The position numbers and the translations under genes are program-made. From UBA7430 sp002478765 (GTDB lineage: Bacteria > Bacteroidota > Bacteroidia > Flavobacteriales > UBA7430), in NCBI GenBank assembly GCA_943789355.1, contig CALSTU010000001.1:62001-126000 (forward strand): 64,000 bases of DNA. Direction: 5' to 3'. Of the stretch, positions 28,045-35,911 are shown one piece after another. How positions within the stretch are numbered: the stretch's first letter is position 1; each line of letters begins with the position of its first letter. The notes beneath the pieces were generated by a model, which worked only from the letters and a program-made list of their open reading frames with translations, was not told the origin of the DNA and searched no databases.

Positions 28045-28061
28045 ACTTGATTTGAACTCAT

Positions 28062-28096
28062 AAAAAAAAAGGCTGCCTTTAGGCGGTCTTTTTTTA
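28062..28096 (+). terminator. Intrinsic terminator after the hydrolase-like gene
   Basis: The stem AAAAAGGCTGCC / GGCGGTCTTTTT (two G-T pairs) with loop TTTA is followed by a T-run. Confidence 0.8.
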
Positions 28097-28176
28097 TGGG
28101 AAAAAGTACGCATGTAGACAGGTCTATTACATAAGAAATAGGCTATATTTAGAGCAGGAAATAAAGCATCTGGTTT

Positions 28177-29043
28177 ATGTTAAAAAGTTTATCATTCATC
28201 TTATTAGGGGTCGTAGCAGCAGGATTCGGGCTGAAGGGTTTTCTATTGCCTAACGGATTTATTGATGGAGGAGTTACCGGAATATCCCTTCTGGTAGAAG
28301 CACTCACGAACTACCCTTTATCTTTATTAATCATTTTAATTAACGCTCCATTTATTCTAATGGGCTACTACCAATTGGGTAGTGCATTTGCCTTAAAGAG
28401 TGTTTTTGCCATTGGATGCTTGGCATTGGCCCTTGTATTTATTGAGTACCCCATCATTACATCAGACAAATTACTTATTGCCGTATTTGGTGGATTCTTT
28501 TTAGGAAGTGGTATTGGACTTGCGATTCGTGGTGGAGGCGTCTTGGATGGAACGGAAGTTTTGGCAATTTACTTAGCAAAAAAAACAGGCTTTACCATTG
28601 GCGATTTCATCATGGTATTTAACATCATCATTTTTAGTGTTGCCGCCTACCTACTTTCCATAGAGACAGCCTTGTACTCCATACTCACCTACATGGCTGC
28701 ATCTAAAACCGTTAACCTTGTCGTGGAAGGCGTCGAAGAATACATTGGCGTTACCATCATATCGTCACTAAGTGAAGACATACGCTTAATGATCATTGAA
28801 AAAATGGGGAAAGGTGTTACCATATATAAAGGTAAAAGAGGCTTCGGAAAAAGAGGCGAAAACCTAAACAATACGGATGTGATTTACTCGGTTATAACCC
28901 GACTTGAAATGAGCAAACTACAGGCTGAAATACAAAAGATTGATGCCAATGCTTTTATTGTAATGAACAAGGTTATGGATCTTCAAGGTGGACATCTACC
29001 GGGCAACAAATACTTCAAGAACGACAACACGCTTTCCAAGTAA
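28177..29043 (+). CDS. YitT-family membrane protein (DUF2179 C-terminal domain)
   Basis: A 288-residue integral membrane protein with about five hydrophobic segments in the first ~190 residues (FILLGVVAAGFGLKGFLLPN, LLIILINAPFILMGYY, AVFGGFFLGSGIGLAIRGGG, FNIIIFSVAAYLL). A soluble DUF2179 domain follows (VEEYIGVTIISS, KGVTIYKGKRGF, YSVITRLEMSKL, DANAFIVMNKVMDLQGG). The GGVTGISLL and GGGVLDGTEVLA motifs are typical of the family. Function is not established; small-molecule transport is often suggested. It is monocistronic, with a TATATTTA sequence at 28144-28151 as a weak -7 candidate. Confidence 0.87.
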   Translation: MLKSLSFILLGVVAAGFGLKGFLLPNGFIDGGVTGISLLVEALTNYPLSLLIILINAPFILMGYYQLGSAFALKSVFAIGCLALALVFIEYPIITSDKLLIAVFGGFFLGSGIGLAIRGGGVLDGTEVLAIYLAKKTGFTIGDFIMVFNIIIFSVAAYLLSIETALYSILTYMAASKTVNLVVEGVEEYIGVTIISSLSEDIRLMIIEKMGKGVTIYKGKRGFGKRGENLNNTDVIYSVITRLEMSKLQAEIQKIDANAFIVMNKVMDLQGGHLPGNKYFKNDNTLSK

Positions 29044-29063
29044 TCGTAAAAAGATTTGCGCAT

Positions 29064-29102
29064 AAAAAATCCTTGTAAAATATCTTTACAAGGATTTTTT
29101 TT
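29064..29102. terminator. Bidirectional terminator between the YitT gene and tRNA-Pro
   Basis: The perfect stem AAAATCCTTGTAAA / TTTACAAGGATTTT has a short loop (ATATC) with A-runs before and T-runs after. It serves the plus-strand gene and the minus-strand tRNA. Confidence 0.9.
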
Positions 29103-29107
29103 CTCCG

Positions 29108-29182
29108 TCGGGGTGGCAGGATTCGAACCTGCGACCTCCTCGTCCCAAACGAGGCGCGATAACCGGGCTACGCTACACCCCG
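29108..29182 (-). tRNA. tRNA-Pro (UGG)
   Basis: On the minus strand the gene begins CGGGGTGTAGCGTAGCCCGG. The anticodon stem CCTCG/CGAGG encloses loop TTTGGGA, giving anticodon UGG. The T-arm is GCAGG-TTCGAAT-CCTGC and the acceptor CGGGGTG pairs with CACCCCG. CCA is not encoded. Confidence 0.96.
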
Positions 29183-29194
29183 AAGAATTTCGAG

Positions 29195-29224
29195 CAAATA
29201 TATACAATAGCCTCAACAAAACAA
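29195..29224 (-). promoter_or_regulatory. Promoter of tRNA-Pro
   Basis: On the minus strand, TTG (29222-29224), a 19-base spacer and TATATTTG (29195-29202) lie 12 bases before the tRNA 5' end. Confidence 0.65.
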
Positions 29225-29272
29225 GGTTCTTTCGTACTATTAATTCATCGATACTTGATAAAAAAAAAAGTC

Positions 29273-29971
29273 CTAGTGATTTGTGTGGTGAAAACTGCCA
29301 AAATTTTGTGTACAGCGAATTAATATGGGTGTCTTTTTGAAATCAACGTCACATGCACAAGCCAATAAATCAAATTGTGCATTTAAAATATTGGCTCGAT
29401 GTGGTGGCGAATTCATCCATTGCAAAACCAATCGTTCGGCAAGCTTAAAATAGCTGGCATAATTAATAATTAACCCATCTGAATTCAGATAGATAAGATC
29501 ACCGTCATCATTATATTCTGTGCGGTATCTTAGAGTTTTGCCTTCGTAATCTAAAAGAAAGTTCTCAAGAATATTTTCCCCTACAGTGCGGTAACTGTCG
29601 TCATAGAAAAACATGCGATCTTTGGGTGTGCGCCACTTTCTTTGTTTTCGATTCTCATGACTAAAAAAGTCTTCAACGATCATTCGCTCTGAATGCAGAA
29701 CCGAAGATTTGTATAAATTATCATTGAATTTAAATGCTTGAAGTTTCTCTTTACCTCGCTCAAGGTTCGTAAAGTGAAAAATAGCTGCATCTAACAGTTG
29801 TACTTGAAATTCGGATACATCAATTTTAGATTTTAATACTCTAGAAGTCAAAAATGAATCTGAACTATTACCACGGTAATAGGCATCGTACTCCTGTTGA
29901 GCCGTTAATTCTAAACAACAAAGAAATATCTGTAGAAAAATCGGTAATAATAGCTTGAATTTAATGGTCAT
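29273..29971 (-). CDS. Secreted CAP-domain (SCP/PR-1-like) protein
   Basis: A 232-residue protein from the ATG at 29971. A signal peptide (MTIKFKLLLPIFLQIFLCCL, cut before QQEYD) precedes a CAP superfamily domain. Typical CAP pieces are HSERMIVEDFFSHENRKQ (the SH motif), YRTVGENILENF (the GEN motif) and LVLQWMNSPPHRANILN (the W-x-SPxHRxN motif); a C-terminal beta strand follows. CAP proteins are extracellular; bacterial members have few known roles. The earlier frame opening (MCKQNYA) would overlap the trxB promoter, so the later start is chosen. It is divergent from trxB with a 32-base gap. Confidence 0.87.
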   Translation of the reverse strand: MTIKFKLLLPIFLQIFLCCLELTAQQEYDAYYRGNSSDSFLTSRVLKSKIDVSEFQVQLLDAAIFHFTNLERGKEKLQAFKFNDNLYKSSVLHSERMIVEDFFSHENRKQRKWRTPKDRMFFYDDSYRTVGENILENFLLDYEGKTLRYRTEYNDDGDLIYLNSDGLIINYASYFKLAERLVLQWMNSPPHRANILNAQFDLLACACDVDFKKTPILIRCTQNFGSFHHTNH

Positions 29972-29983
29972 TGCGTAATTTTG
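29955..29983 (+). promoter_or_regulatory. Promoter of trxB
   Basis: TTG at 29955-29957, an 18-base spacer, then TAATTTTG at 29976-29983; the trxB ATG at 30004 is 21 bases further. It overlaps the first codons of the divergent CAP-domain gene. Confidence 0.65.
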
Positions 29984-30003
29984 TTTGCACAAATTACAAA
30001 AAA

Positions 30004-30951
30004 ATGTCAGAAGAATTAGAAAAGATAAAGTGCTTGATTATTGGATCGGGCCCAGCAGGTTACACAGCAGCTATATATGCCTCTAGAGCAGATTTAAATC
30101 CCGTAGTTTACACAGGGTTAAAACCTGGAGGGCAACTTACAGATACGACCGAAGTGGATAATTATCCGGGCTACCCAGAGGGTACAAACGGGCCCGAAAT
30201 GATGGTTGACTTTCAAAAGCAAGCCGAACGATTTGGAACCGATGTGCGTTTCGGTTATGCAACGAAAGCTGAATTTTCGAAAGATGGCGGACTTCACAAA
30301 ATTGAAATTGATGGTTCCAAAACCATTTTAGCTGAAACCGTGATCATATCTACAGGGGCCACAGCCAAGTGGTTGGGTTTAGAATCTGAAGAGCGCCTCA
30401 ATGGTTTTGGGGTATCCGCTTGTGCTGTTTGTGATGGTTTCTTCTACAAAGGACAGGAAGTTGTTGTAGTTGGTGCTGGAGATACAGCTGCAGAAGAAGC
30501 AACCTACCTTGCTAAGCTTTGTACCAAAGTTACCATGCTGGTTCGTAAAGATCGTATGAGAGCTTCTATGGCCATGCAACATCGTGTGGAAAATACAAAA
30601 AACATTACCGTATTGTACAATACTGAAACGGATGAGGTGTTGGGTGAAAAGGCTGTTGAAGGGGTGCGTGTTAAAAACAACCAAACGGGTGAACTCAGTG
30701 AGGTTTCGTGTACTGGATTCTTCGTAGCCATTGGGCACAAGCCAAATTCTGATTTATTCGTCAATCAATTGGACATGGATGAAACCGGTTATTTGACAAC
30801 CAAAGCCGATTCTACACAAACCAATATTGAAGGCGTATTTGCTTCTGGAGACATCCAAGATAAAATTTATAGACAAGCGGTTACTGCTGCAGGAAGTGGC
30901 TGTATGGCAGCGCTGGAAGCCGAAAGATACCTAGCCGAAAAAGAAGATTAA
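30004..30951 (+). CDS. trxB: Thioredoxin-disulfide reductase
   Basis: An NADPH- and FAD-dependent reductase that keeps thioredoxin reduced. It has 315 residues from the ATG at 30004; an 11-residue upstream extension contains the promoter and is rejected. The FAD-binding GSGPAG is at 14-19, the redox CAVC at 140-143, the NADPH-binding VVVGAGDTAAEEA follows, and the C-terminal FAD motif is GVFASGDIQD. This is the low-molecular-weight bacterial type. msrA follows after a terminator; MsrA and MsrB both draw on thioredoxin, so the placement makes functional sense. Confidence 0.97.
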   Translation: MSEELEKIKCLIIGSGPAGYTAAIYASRADLNPVVYTGLKPGGQLTDTTEVDNYPGYPEGTNGPEMMVDFQKQAERFGTDVRFGYATKAEFSKDGGLHKIEIDGSKTILAETVIISTGATAKWLGLESEERLNGFGVSACAVCDGFFYKGQEVVVVGAGDTAAEEATYLAKLCTKVTMLVRKDRMRASMAMQHRVENTKNITVLYNTETDEVLGEKAVEGVRVKNNQTGELSEVSCTGFFVAIGHKPNSDLFVNQLDMDETGYLTTKADSTQTNIEGVFASGDIQDKIYRQAVTAAGSGCMAALEAERYLAEKED

Positions 30952-30963
30952 TCACCAAGCTTT

Positions 30964-30989
30964 TAAAACCGTCTTACAGAAGGTTTTTT
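30964..30989 (+). terminator. Intrinsic terminator between trxB and msrA
   Basis: AAAACC-G-TCT / AGA-A-GGTTTT form a stem with one mismatch, followed by TTTTTT. It could give partial read-through into msrA. Confidence 0.65.
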
Positions 30990-31013
30990 AGCTCTAACAA
31001 TAAACCGAAAACC

Positions 31014-31565
31014 ATGAGTAAATCCTTTAAAAATGCCACAATAGGAGGTGGATGTTTTTGGTGTATTGAAGCGGTCTACAAACGTTTGAATGGGGTTGTT
31101 AGCGTAAGATCTGGATTTTCGGGTGGTCGCATAAAAAACCCTACTTATAGAGAGGTGTGTACCGGAAGGACTGGTCACGCTGAAGTTTGTGACATTCAAT
31201 ACAATCCAGAACAGGTTACTTTTAAGGATATACTCCAAGTCTTTTGGGAAGTGCACGACCCAACAACGCTAAACCGACAAGGGAAGGATGTTGGAACACA
31301 TTACAGATCAGTAGTTTTTGTTCATGATGAAGAACAAAGGATTACCGCTGAAAAAATGAAAGCAAAATTAGAAAAAACCGTTTTCAAAGACCCCGTTGTT
31401 ACCGAGATTACAGATTTCACCAACTTCTACCCGGCTGAGGATTATCATAACGATTATTATGACATACACACTGAAGAACCGTATTGTCGCATTGTTATAC
31501 AACCTAAGGTGGAGAAATTCAATAGAATATTTACGAGTCAATTAAAAAAGAAGGCTGAGGATTAA
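31014..31565 (+). CDS. msrA: Peptide-methionine (S)-S-oxide reductase MsrA
   Basis: Reduces the S epimer of methionine sulfoxide with thioredoxin. It has 183 residues. The catalytic motif GCFWC places the active Cys at 14; GFSGGRIKNPTYREVCTG, HAEVCDIQYNPE and EDYHNDYYD are further family landmarks. The C-terminus ends KKKAED, and these last codons form half of a perfect palindrome shared with the convergent bTHX gene. The gene lies downstream of trxB, which supplies its reductant via thioredoxin. Confidence 0.96.
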   Translation: MSKSFKNATIGGGCFWCIEAVYKRLNGVVSVRSGFSGGRIKNPTYREVCTGRTGHAEVCDIQYNPEQVTFKDILQVFWEVHDPTTLNRQGKDVGTHYRSVVFVHDEEQRITAEKMKAKLEKTVFKDPVVTEITDFTNFYPAEDYHNDYYDIHTEEPYCRIVIQPKVEKFNRIFTSQLKKKAED

Positions 31566-31583
31566 TCCTCAGCCTTTTTCTTA
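31544..31583. terminator. Palindromic bidirectional terminator inside both msrA and bTHX 3' ends
   Basis: A perfect 26-base palindrome (31551-31576, centre between 31563 and 31564) is flanked by A-rich sequence on the left and T-rich on the right. The two TAA stops overlap at its centre, so both proteins end in the same KKAED codons. It forms a 13-base-pair-class stem usable as terminator on both strands. Confidence 0.85.
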
Positions 31584-31783
31584 GTTGTCGTTTTTTTTGC
31601 TGTTGTTTTCTTAACAGCCGCCTTTTTGGTAACCGTTTTTTTCGGGGCCACTTTTTTCTTCGGCTTTTCTACAGGTTTTTCTACAACCACAGCAGCAGCT
31701 AATACCTTCTTCTTTTTTCTGCGAACACCCGATGTACCTCGGCTAATCTTTCCTCTTTTGGATTTTACATCACCCTTTCCCAT
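31562..31783 (-). CDS. Ribosomal protein bTHX-like, with long basic C-terminal tail
   Basis: A 73-residue protein from the ATG at 31783. The first ~26 residues (MGKGDVKSKRGKISRGTSGV, then RRKKKK) match the small-subunit protein Thx of Thermus (start MGKGD, then RRGKI-x-G), which sits in a pocket at the top of the 30S head. The following ~45 residues are Ala/Val/Lys/Pro-rich, in repeats like KKTVTKKAAVKKTTAKK, resembling histone-H1-like tails. The ATG 15 codons upstream is rejected because bTHX begins MGKGD. The 3' end overlaps msrA by 4 bases. Confidence 0.82.
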   Translation of the reverse strand: MGKGDVKSKRGKISRGTSGVRRKKKKVLAAAVVVEKPVEKPKKKVAPKKTVTKKAAVKKTTAKKTTTKKKAED

Positions 31784-31874
31784 AGTCTTAATATTTAGTT
31801 GTGATAATTTACGTAAAAATGACTTCATATGAAAGCCTGGTTGGAAATATATAACAACAACTCAGAAAGAAAAA

Positions 31875-32252
31875 CTACAAGTCTGAATGAGCAAACTTAA
31901 ATAAGCCAAACCAACCAAAAATAAAGAACAAACCTCCCAATGGAGTTATGGCTCCAAGTATAGAAATGTTCGTTAATGATAGAGCATAAAGTGAACCCGA
32001 AAAAATAAAAATCCCGTAAACAAAAAAATAAGCGGACCAGCGAAGGTATTTACTCGCTGAAGCTTTCATTAAGATTCCCGTAAGAAAAAGAGCTAGTGTG
32101 TGATAAAACTGATAGCTAACTGCCGTTTCAAAAACATCTAAACGTTGATTTTCCAATAGGATATCTTTTAAGCCGTGAGCACCAAAGGCACCTATGATTA
32201 CCGATAAAGAACCAAATATTGCAGCTAATTTTAAGGTAAAATTATGTGTCAT
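31875..32252 (-). CDS. DUF423-family membrane protein
   Basis: A 125-residue integral membrane protein with four hydrophobic segments: KLAAIFGSLSVIIGAFGAHG, FYHTLALFLTGILM, WSAYFFVYGIFIFSGSLYAL, and a glycine-rich PLGGLFFIFGWFGLF. The GAFGAHGL motif and overall length are those of DUF423 (YgdD-like) proteins, whose function is unknown. The ATG at 32252 is used; a TTG two codons earlier is possible. It is monocistronic. Confidence 0.88.
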   Translation of the reverse strand: MTHNFTLKLAAIFGSLSVIIGAFGAHGLKDILLENQRLDVFETAVSYQFYHTLALFLTGILMKASASKYLRWSAYFFVYGIFIFSGSLYALSLTNISILGAITPLGGLFFIFGWFGLFKFAHSDL

Positions 32253-32381
32253 ATTCAAAAGAATGTAAAAACTGAATTTATAAACTTGAGTTCGTTAATT
32301 TACAATGAAATACGTGTGTAAATATACTTCATTACTAAAATCATTAATGGAATTATACTGCAGTAAAACAATAAAAAAAAC

Positions 32382-32389
32382 TAAATTTG
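32382..32389 (+). promoter_or_regulatory. -7 box of the ABC-F gene
   Basis: TAAATTTG matches TAnnTTTG exactly, 19 bases before the ATG at 32409. No TTG at -33 was found. Confidence 0.5.
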
Positions 32390-32408
32390 CGAGCTCAAAA
32401 TTAGCACT

Positions 32409-34001
32409 ATGATTACGGCAACCAACGTATCCATTCAATTTGGAAAAAGAGTATTATTCGACGATGTCAATGTAAAGTTCCATGGAGAACGATGCTATGG
32501 AATGATCGGTGCCAACGGTGCCGGTAAATCCACCTTCCTAAAAGTTTTATCAGGAGAAATGGAAGCCAATACTGGGCATGTGAGCTTGGAAGCCGGAAAA
32601 CGCTTAGCAGTATTAAGCCAGGATCACTTCAAGTACGACGACGTAACGGTATTAAATACCGTTTTTATGGGTTACCAAGATCTTTGGAACATCATGCAAG
32701 AGAAAGAAGCTCTGTATGCAAAACCTGACTTTAATGAAGAGGATGGACTAAAAGCAGCCGACCTAGAAATAAAATTTGAGGAGATGGACGGTTGGAATGC
32801 AGAATCAGATGTTTCTAACATGCTTTGTGGTTTGGGAATACCCGTGGAAGAACATTATAAACTAATGAGCGACTTAGAAGGGAGTACTAAAGTAAGAGTT
32901 CTCCTTGCACAAGCTCTTTTTGGAAATCCTGATGTGTTAATTTTAGATGAACCAACCAACCACTTGGACTTAAATACCATCGAGTGGCTGGAAGACTTTT
33001 TATTAAATTTCAAAAATACAGTCATTGTTGTTTCTCACGATCGACACTTTCTCGATACTGTATGTACCAACATAGCCGACATCGACTTTGGGAAAATTAA
33101 ATTGTTTACTGGAAACTACTCCTTTTGGTACGAATCAAGTCAACTGGCGCTACGTCAGCGTTCTTCAGCAAATAAAAAAGCAGAAGATAAACGTAAAGAA
33201 CTGCAAGAATTCATCTCTCGATTTAGTGCCAATGCTTCAAAAAGTAAACAAGCAACCAGTCGTAAAAAATTATTAGAGAAAATAAATCTTGATGACATTC
33301 AAGCATCAAGCCGAAAATACCCAGCAATTATATTTGACCAAGAAAGAGAAGCTGGTGATCAAATATTAGAGGTAGAGAATTTAAGTGCTCATGCTGCCGA
33401 TGGATCTGTTCTCTTTGAAAAACTAAACTTCAAAGTGAATCGAGGTGACAAAATTGCCCTGTTGGCAAATAATAAATTGGCTTTAGAAGCATTGTACAAT
33501 ATCTTAGATGGAAATGACAAGCCTTCTTCGGGCTCATTCTCTTACGGACAAACCATCACTCAGGCATACCTCCCGAACGACAATGCACAGTACTTCAATA
33601 CCGATGATAGTTTAATCGATTGGTTGCGACAATTCTCCGAAATTAAAGATGAAGTATACGTAAGAGGCTTTCTAGGGAAAATGCTTTTTAGTGGTGAAGA
33701 ATCTTTCAAATCTGCAAAAGTACTGTCGGGTGGTGAAAAGGTTCGTTGTATGCTGTCTCGCATGATGTTGGCACAAGCGAATCTTATCATGTTTAATGAA
33801 CCCACATCACACCTTGACCTCGAGTCTATTCAAGCTTTAAATAATGCGATGAAAGAATTTAAGGGAACCATGCTCTTTTCTTCTCATGACCATACCATCA
33901 CTCAATCCGTTGCAAATCGTATTGTAGAAATCAATCCGGGCACACACTATGATAAGTTGATGGAGTACGATGAATTTATCCAATTTAAAAAGGACTTATA
34001 A
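32409..34001 (+). CDS. ABC-F family ATPase (YbiT-like)
   Basis: A 530-residue soluble protein with two ABC ATPase domains and no membrane part, typical of ABC-F translation factors that act at the ribosome E site. NBD1 has Walker A GANGAGKST and Walker B LILDEPTNHLDL. The linker is Lys/Arg-rich (ANKKAEDKRKELQEF). The signature of NBD1 is changed (DLEGST in place of LSGGQ). NBD2 has a degenerate Walker A (LLANNKLALEAL) but keeps LSGGEKVRCML, and its Walker B ends FNEPTSHLDL with Asn for Asp. Bacteroidota YbiT-like proteins often have a weak second site. It ends at a terminator shared with yidC. Confidence 0.9.
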   Translation: MITATNVSIQFGKRVLFDDVNVKFHGERCYGMIGANGAGKSTFLKVLSGEMEANTGHVSLEAGKRLAVLSQDHFKYDDVTVLNTVFMGYQDLWNIMQEKEALYAKPDFNEEDGLKAADLEIKFEEMDGWNAESDVSNMLCGLGIPVEEHYKLMSDLEGSTKVRVLLAQALFGNPDVLILDEPTNHLDLNTIEWLEDFLLNFKNTVIVVSHDRHFLDTVCTNIADIDFGKIKLFTGNYSFWYESSQLALRQRSSANKKAEDKRKELQEFISRFSANASKSKQATSRKKLLEKINLDDIQASSRKYPAIIFDQEREAGDQILEVENLSAHAADGSVLFEKLNFKVNRGDKIALLANNKLALEALYNILDGNDKPSSGSFSYGQTITQAYLPNDNAQYFNTDDSLIDWLRQFSEIKDEVYVRGFLGKMLFSGEESFKSAKVLSGGEKVRCMLSRMMLAQANLIMFNEPTSHLDLESIQALNNAMKEFKGTMLFSSHDHTITQSVANRIVEINPGTHYDKLMEYDEFIQFKKDL

Positions 34002-34023
34002 AAACCACTTACTTATTGAAAAT

Positions 34024-34057
34024 AAAAAAAGGTGATCTCATAAGATCACCTTTTTTT
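34024..34057. terminator. Bidirectional intrinsic terminator between ABC-F gene and yidC
   Basis: The perfect 15-base stem AAAAAAAGGTGATCT / AGATCACCTTTTTTT with a CATA loop serves two convergent genes. Confidence 0.92.
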
Positions 34058-34080
34058 ATTTAAGCGTTACAAGCAACTAA

Positions 34081-35907
34081 TTATTTACTTTTAGATGTTT
34101 GTTGTTCCTTCATCATTTTTTCCAATCGAGCTTGAAACTTAGACTTGCCTTTTTTAGGGGCATTAATCTTGTTATCTTCCATCTTAGCCAATAAAGCGCT
34201 ATCGTCTGTCATTCCAGCAATAATTTTCTGTTGAGCGAAAGTAATTAAGTTCGCTAGGAAATAATAATAACTCAGTGCAGCGGCATAATTATTCATCACA
34301 CCCAAGAATATGACAGGCATGAAATACATCATGTATTTCATTTGAGGCATTTGTGAATTTGAAGCAGACATGCTATTACTGTACTTCATTTGCAACACCG
34401 TAGTGACCGTCATCAAAAGTGTGAATAAACTTACGTGATCTCCGTAAAAAGGGATGCTAAAACCTAAGTCGAGAATTGAATCGTACGTAGACAAATCATT
34501 TGCCCAAAGAAAACTCTGCTGACGAAGCTCTATCGATGATGGAAAGAAACGAAATAAAGCAAAAAGAATAGGCATCTGAAACAACATGGGTATGCAACCA
34601 CCTAGGGGACTAACACCTGTTTCTTTGTACAAGGCCATCATCTCTTGCTGACGTTTCATCTTATCCTCATACTTCTCATTAATTGCATCAACTTGTGGCT
34701 TTAAAACGCGCATCTTGGCCATAGAAGTATACGACTTGTATGTAAATGGGAATAAGGCAATTTTTATCAGTAGGGCCATCATTAAGATAATCATACCATA
34801 ACCAAAGCCCCAGTTTTCAAAAGCGTTAAAGATATTGATCACAATATATTTATTGATCCAACCGATAAAACTCCAGCCCAAAGGAACAAGCTCTTCCAAT
34901 CCAATACCAAAAGACTTTAAAGTCTTTACATGGTTCGGTACAAAATACCATTCCATGGCATAGGATTGTGAACCTCCGTTAAAATTGAGGTTGGTGGATG
35001 CATTTAGAGTCTTTAAATAATCATCTGACCCTGAATGTTCTTGCGTACTGAGTAAAACCTCTTTAAACAGATTATTTGTGGTAAGAGCTGTTGAGAAGTA
35101 TTGTGACTTAAATGCAATCCAATCTGGATTCAAAACAAGCTCAGAATCATCTGAAGTCACGGATAAATCATCAACTTCCCCATCAAGAAAATAATAAGCA
35201 GATGTATTCATCGACTCATTGTCTTTATTTAATTCTTGCCGTGGAACATTTACAGACCAATCCAATTCAATCGGATTTTGTGACTGGATGACGTCATCCA
35301 AACCTATAAAGTTTACATTGTAGTCGACCTTGTAAGAGTTTGGAGCTAATGAATATGCAAACTCAAGATACTTGTCCTGAGCAACATTCAAACGCATGGA
35401 AATGACTTGCTTATCACCATAACGAGACTCTGTCGTTTCGAAAACAAAATCATTGGTTTGCAAGCGACGGTTTTGAGACCAAAATGTTAGGTTGAATCGT
35501 GAAGAATCTTCTCGCAATAAATTTAGTGGAAGAGAATCATACGTTTGGTATTCTTTGAGATAAACGCTAGTAACTCGTCCACCCTTAGAGGCCAACTCTA
35601 CTTTCACTAAGTCATTCTCTAGATAGAATTTTTCTGATAAATCTGAGACAGATGCAGCGTTAGCAAATGCTCCATATGCTTCTTGCAAGTCTTTCGAAAC
35701 AGAACTATCTGTTACAGGAGTTTTTAAAACGGAAACATCACTCACTCCAGCATTAGATGTAGTGGTGGTTTGAACTTCTTCAGTAATTTTCTGATTTTGA
35801 GTTTCTACCAGGGCAGCTTCATTGTTCAGAAACCAAAACAGCACAATACCAATTAAGGCAAATCCAATCACCGAATTGTAATCGGTCTTTTTTTCTTGTT
35901 GTAGCAT
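34081..35907 (-). CDS. yidC: Membrane protein insertase YidC
   Basis: Inserts and folds inner-membrane proteins with or without SecYEG. It has 608 residues. An N-terminal membrane anchor (VIGFALIGIVLFWFL) leads to a large periplasmic beta-sandwich domain (about 60-350). The C-terminal 60K_IMP domain with five membrane segments follows (FGYGMIILMMALLIKIALFP, YKSYTSMAKMRVLKPQ, GCIPMLFQMPILFALFRFF, MMYFMPVIFLGVMNNYAAAL). The C-terminus is basic. It starts 4 bases after the pyrG stop, so the two genes form an operon, an order common in Bacteroidota. Confidence 0.97.
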   Translation of the reverse strand: MLQQEKKTDYNSVIGFALIGIVLFWFLNNEAALVETQNQKITEEVQTTTTSNAGVSDVSVLKTPVTDSSVSKDLQEAYGAFANAASVSDLSEKFYLENDLVKVELASKGGRVTSVYLKEYQTYDSLPLNLLREDSSRFNLTFWSQNRRLQTNDFVFETTESRYGDKQVISMRLNVAQDKYLEFAYSLAPNSYKVDYNVNFIGLDDVIQSQNPIELDWSVNVPRQELNKDNESMNTSAYYFLDGEVDDLSVTSDDSELVLNPDWIAFKSQYFSTALTTNNLFKEVLLSTQEHSGSDDYLKTLNASTNLNFNGGSQSYAMEWYFVPNHVKTLKSFGIGLEELVPLGWSFIGWINKYIVINIFNAFENWGFGYGMIILMMALLIKIALFPFTYKSYTSMAKMRVLKPQVDAINEKYEDKMKRQQEMMALYKETGVSPLGGCIPMLFQMPILFALFRFFPSSIELRQQSFLWANDLSTYDSILDLGFSIPFYGDHVSLFTLLMTVTTVLQMKYSNSMSASNSQMPQMKYMMYFMPVIFLGVMNNYAAALSYYYFLANLITFAQQKIIAGMTDDSALLAKMEDNKINAPKKGKSKFQARLEKMMKEQQTSKSK

Positions 35908-35911
35908 TTAT

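Noticed and set aside
29056..29340. 94-codon ORF over tRNA-Pro
   Set aside because: It runs through the terminator and the tRNA, so it cannot be a real gene.
31626..31832. 68-codon plus-strand ORF rich in Phe/Thr
   Set aside because: It is the antisense of the Lys/Ala-rich bTHX tail.
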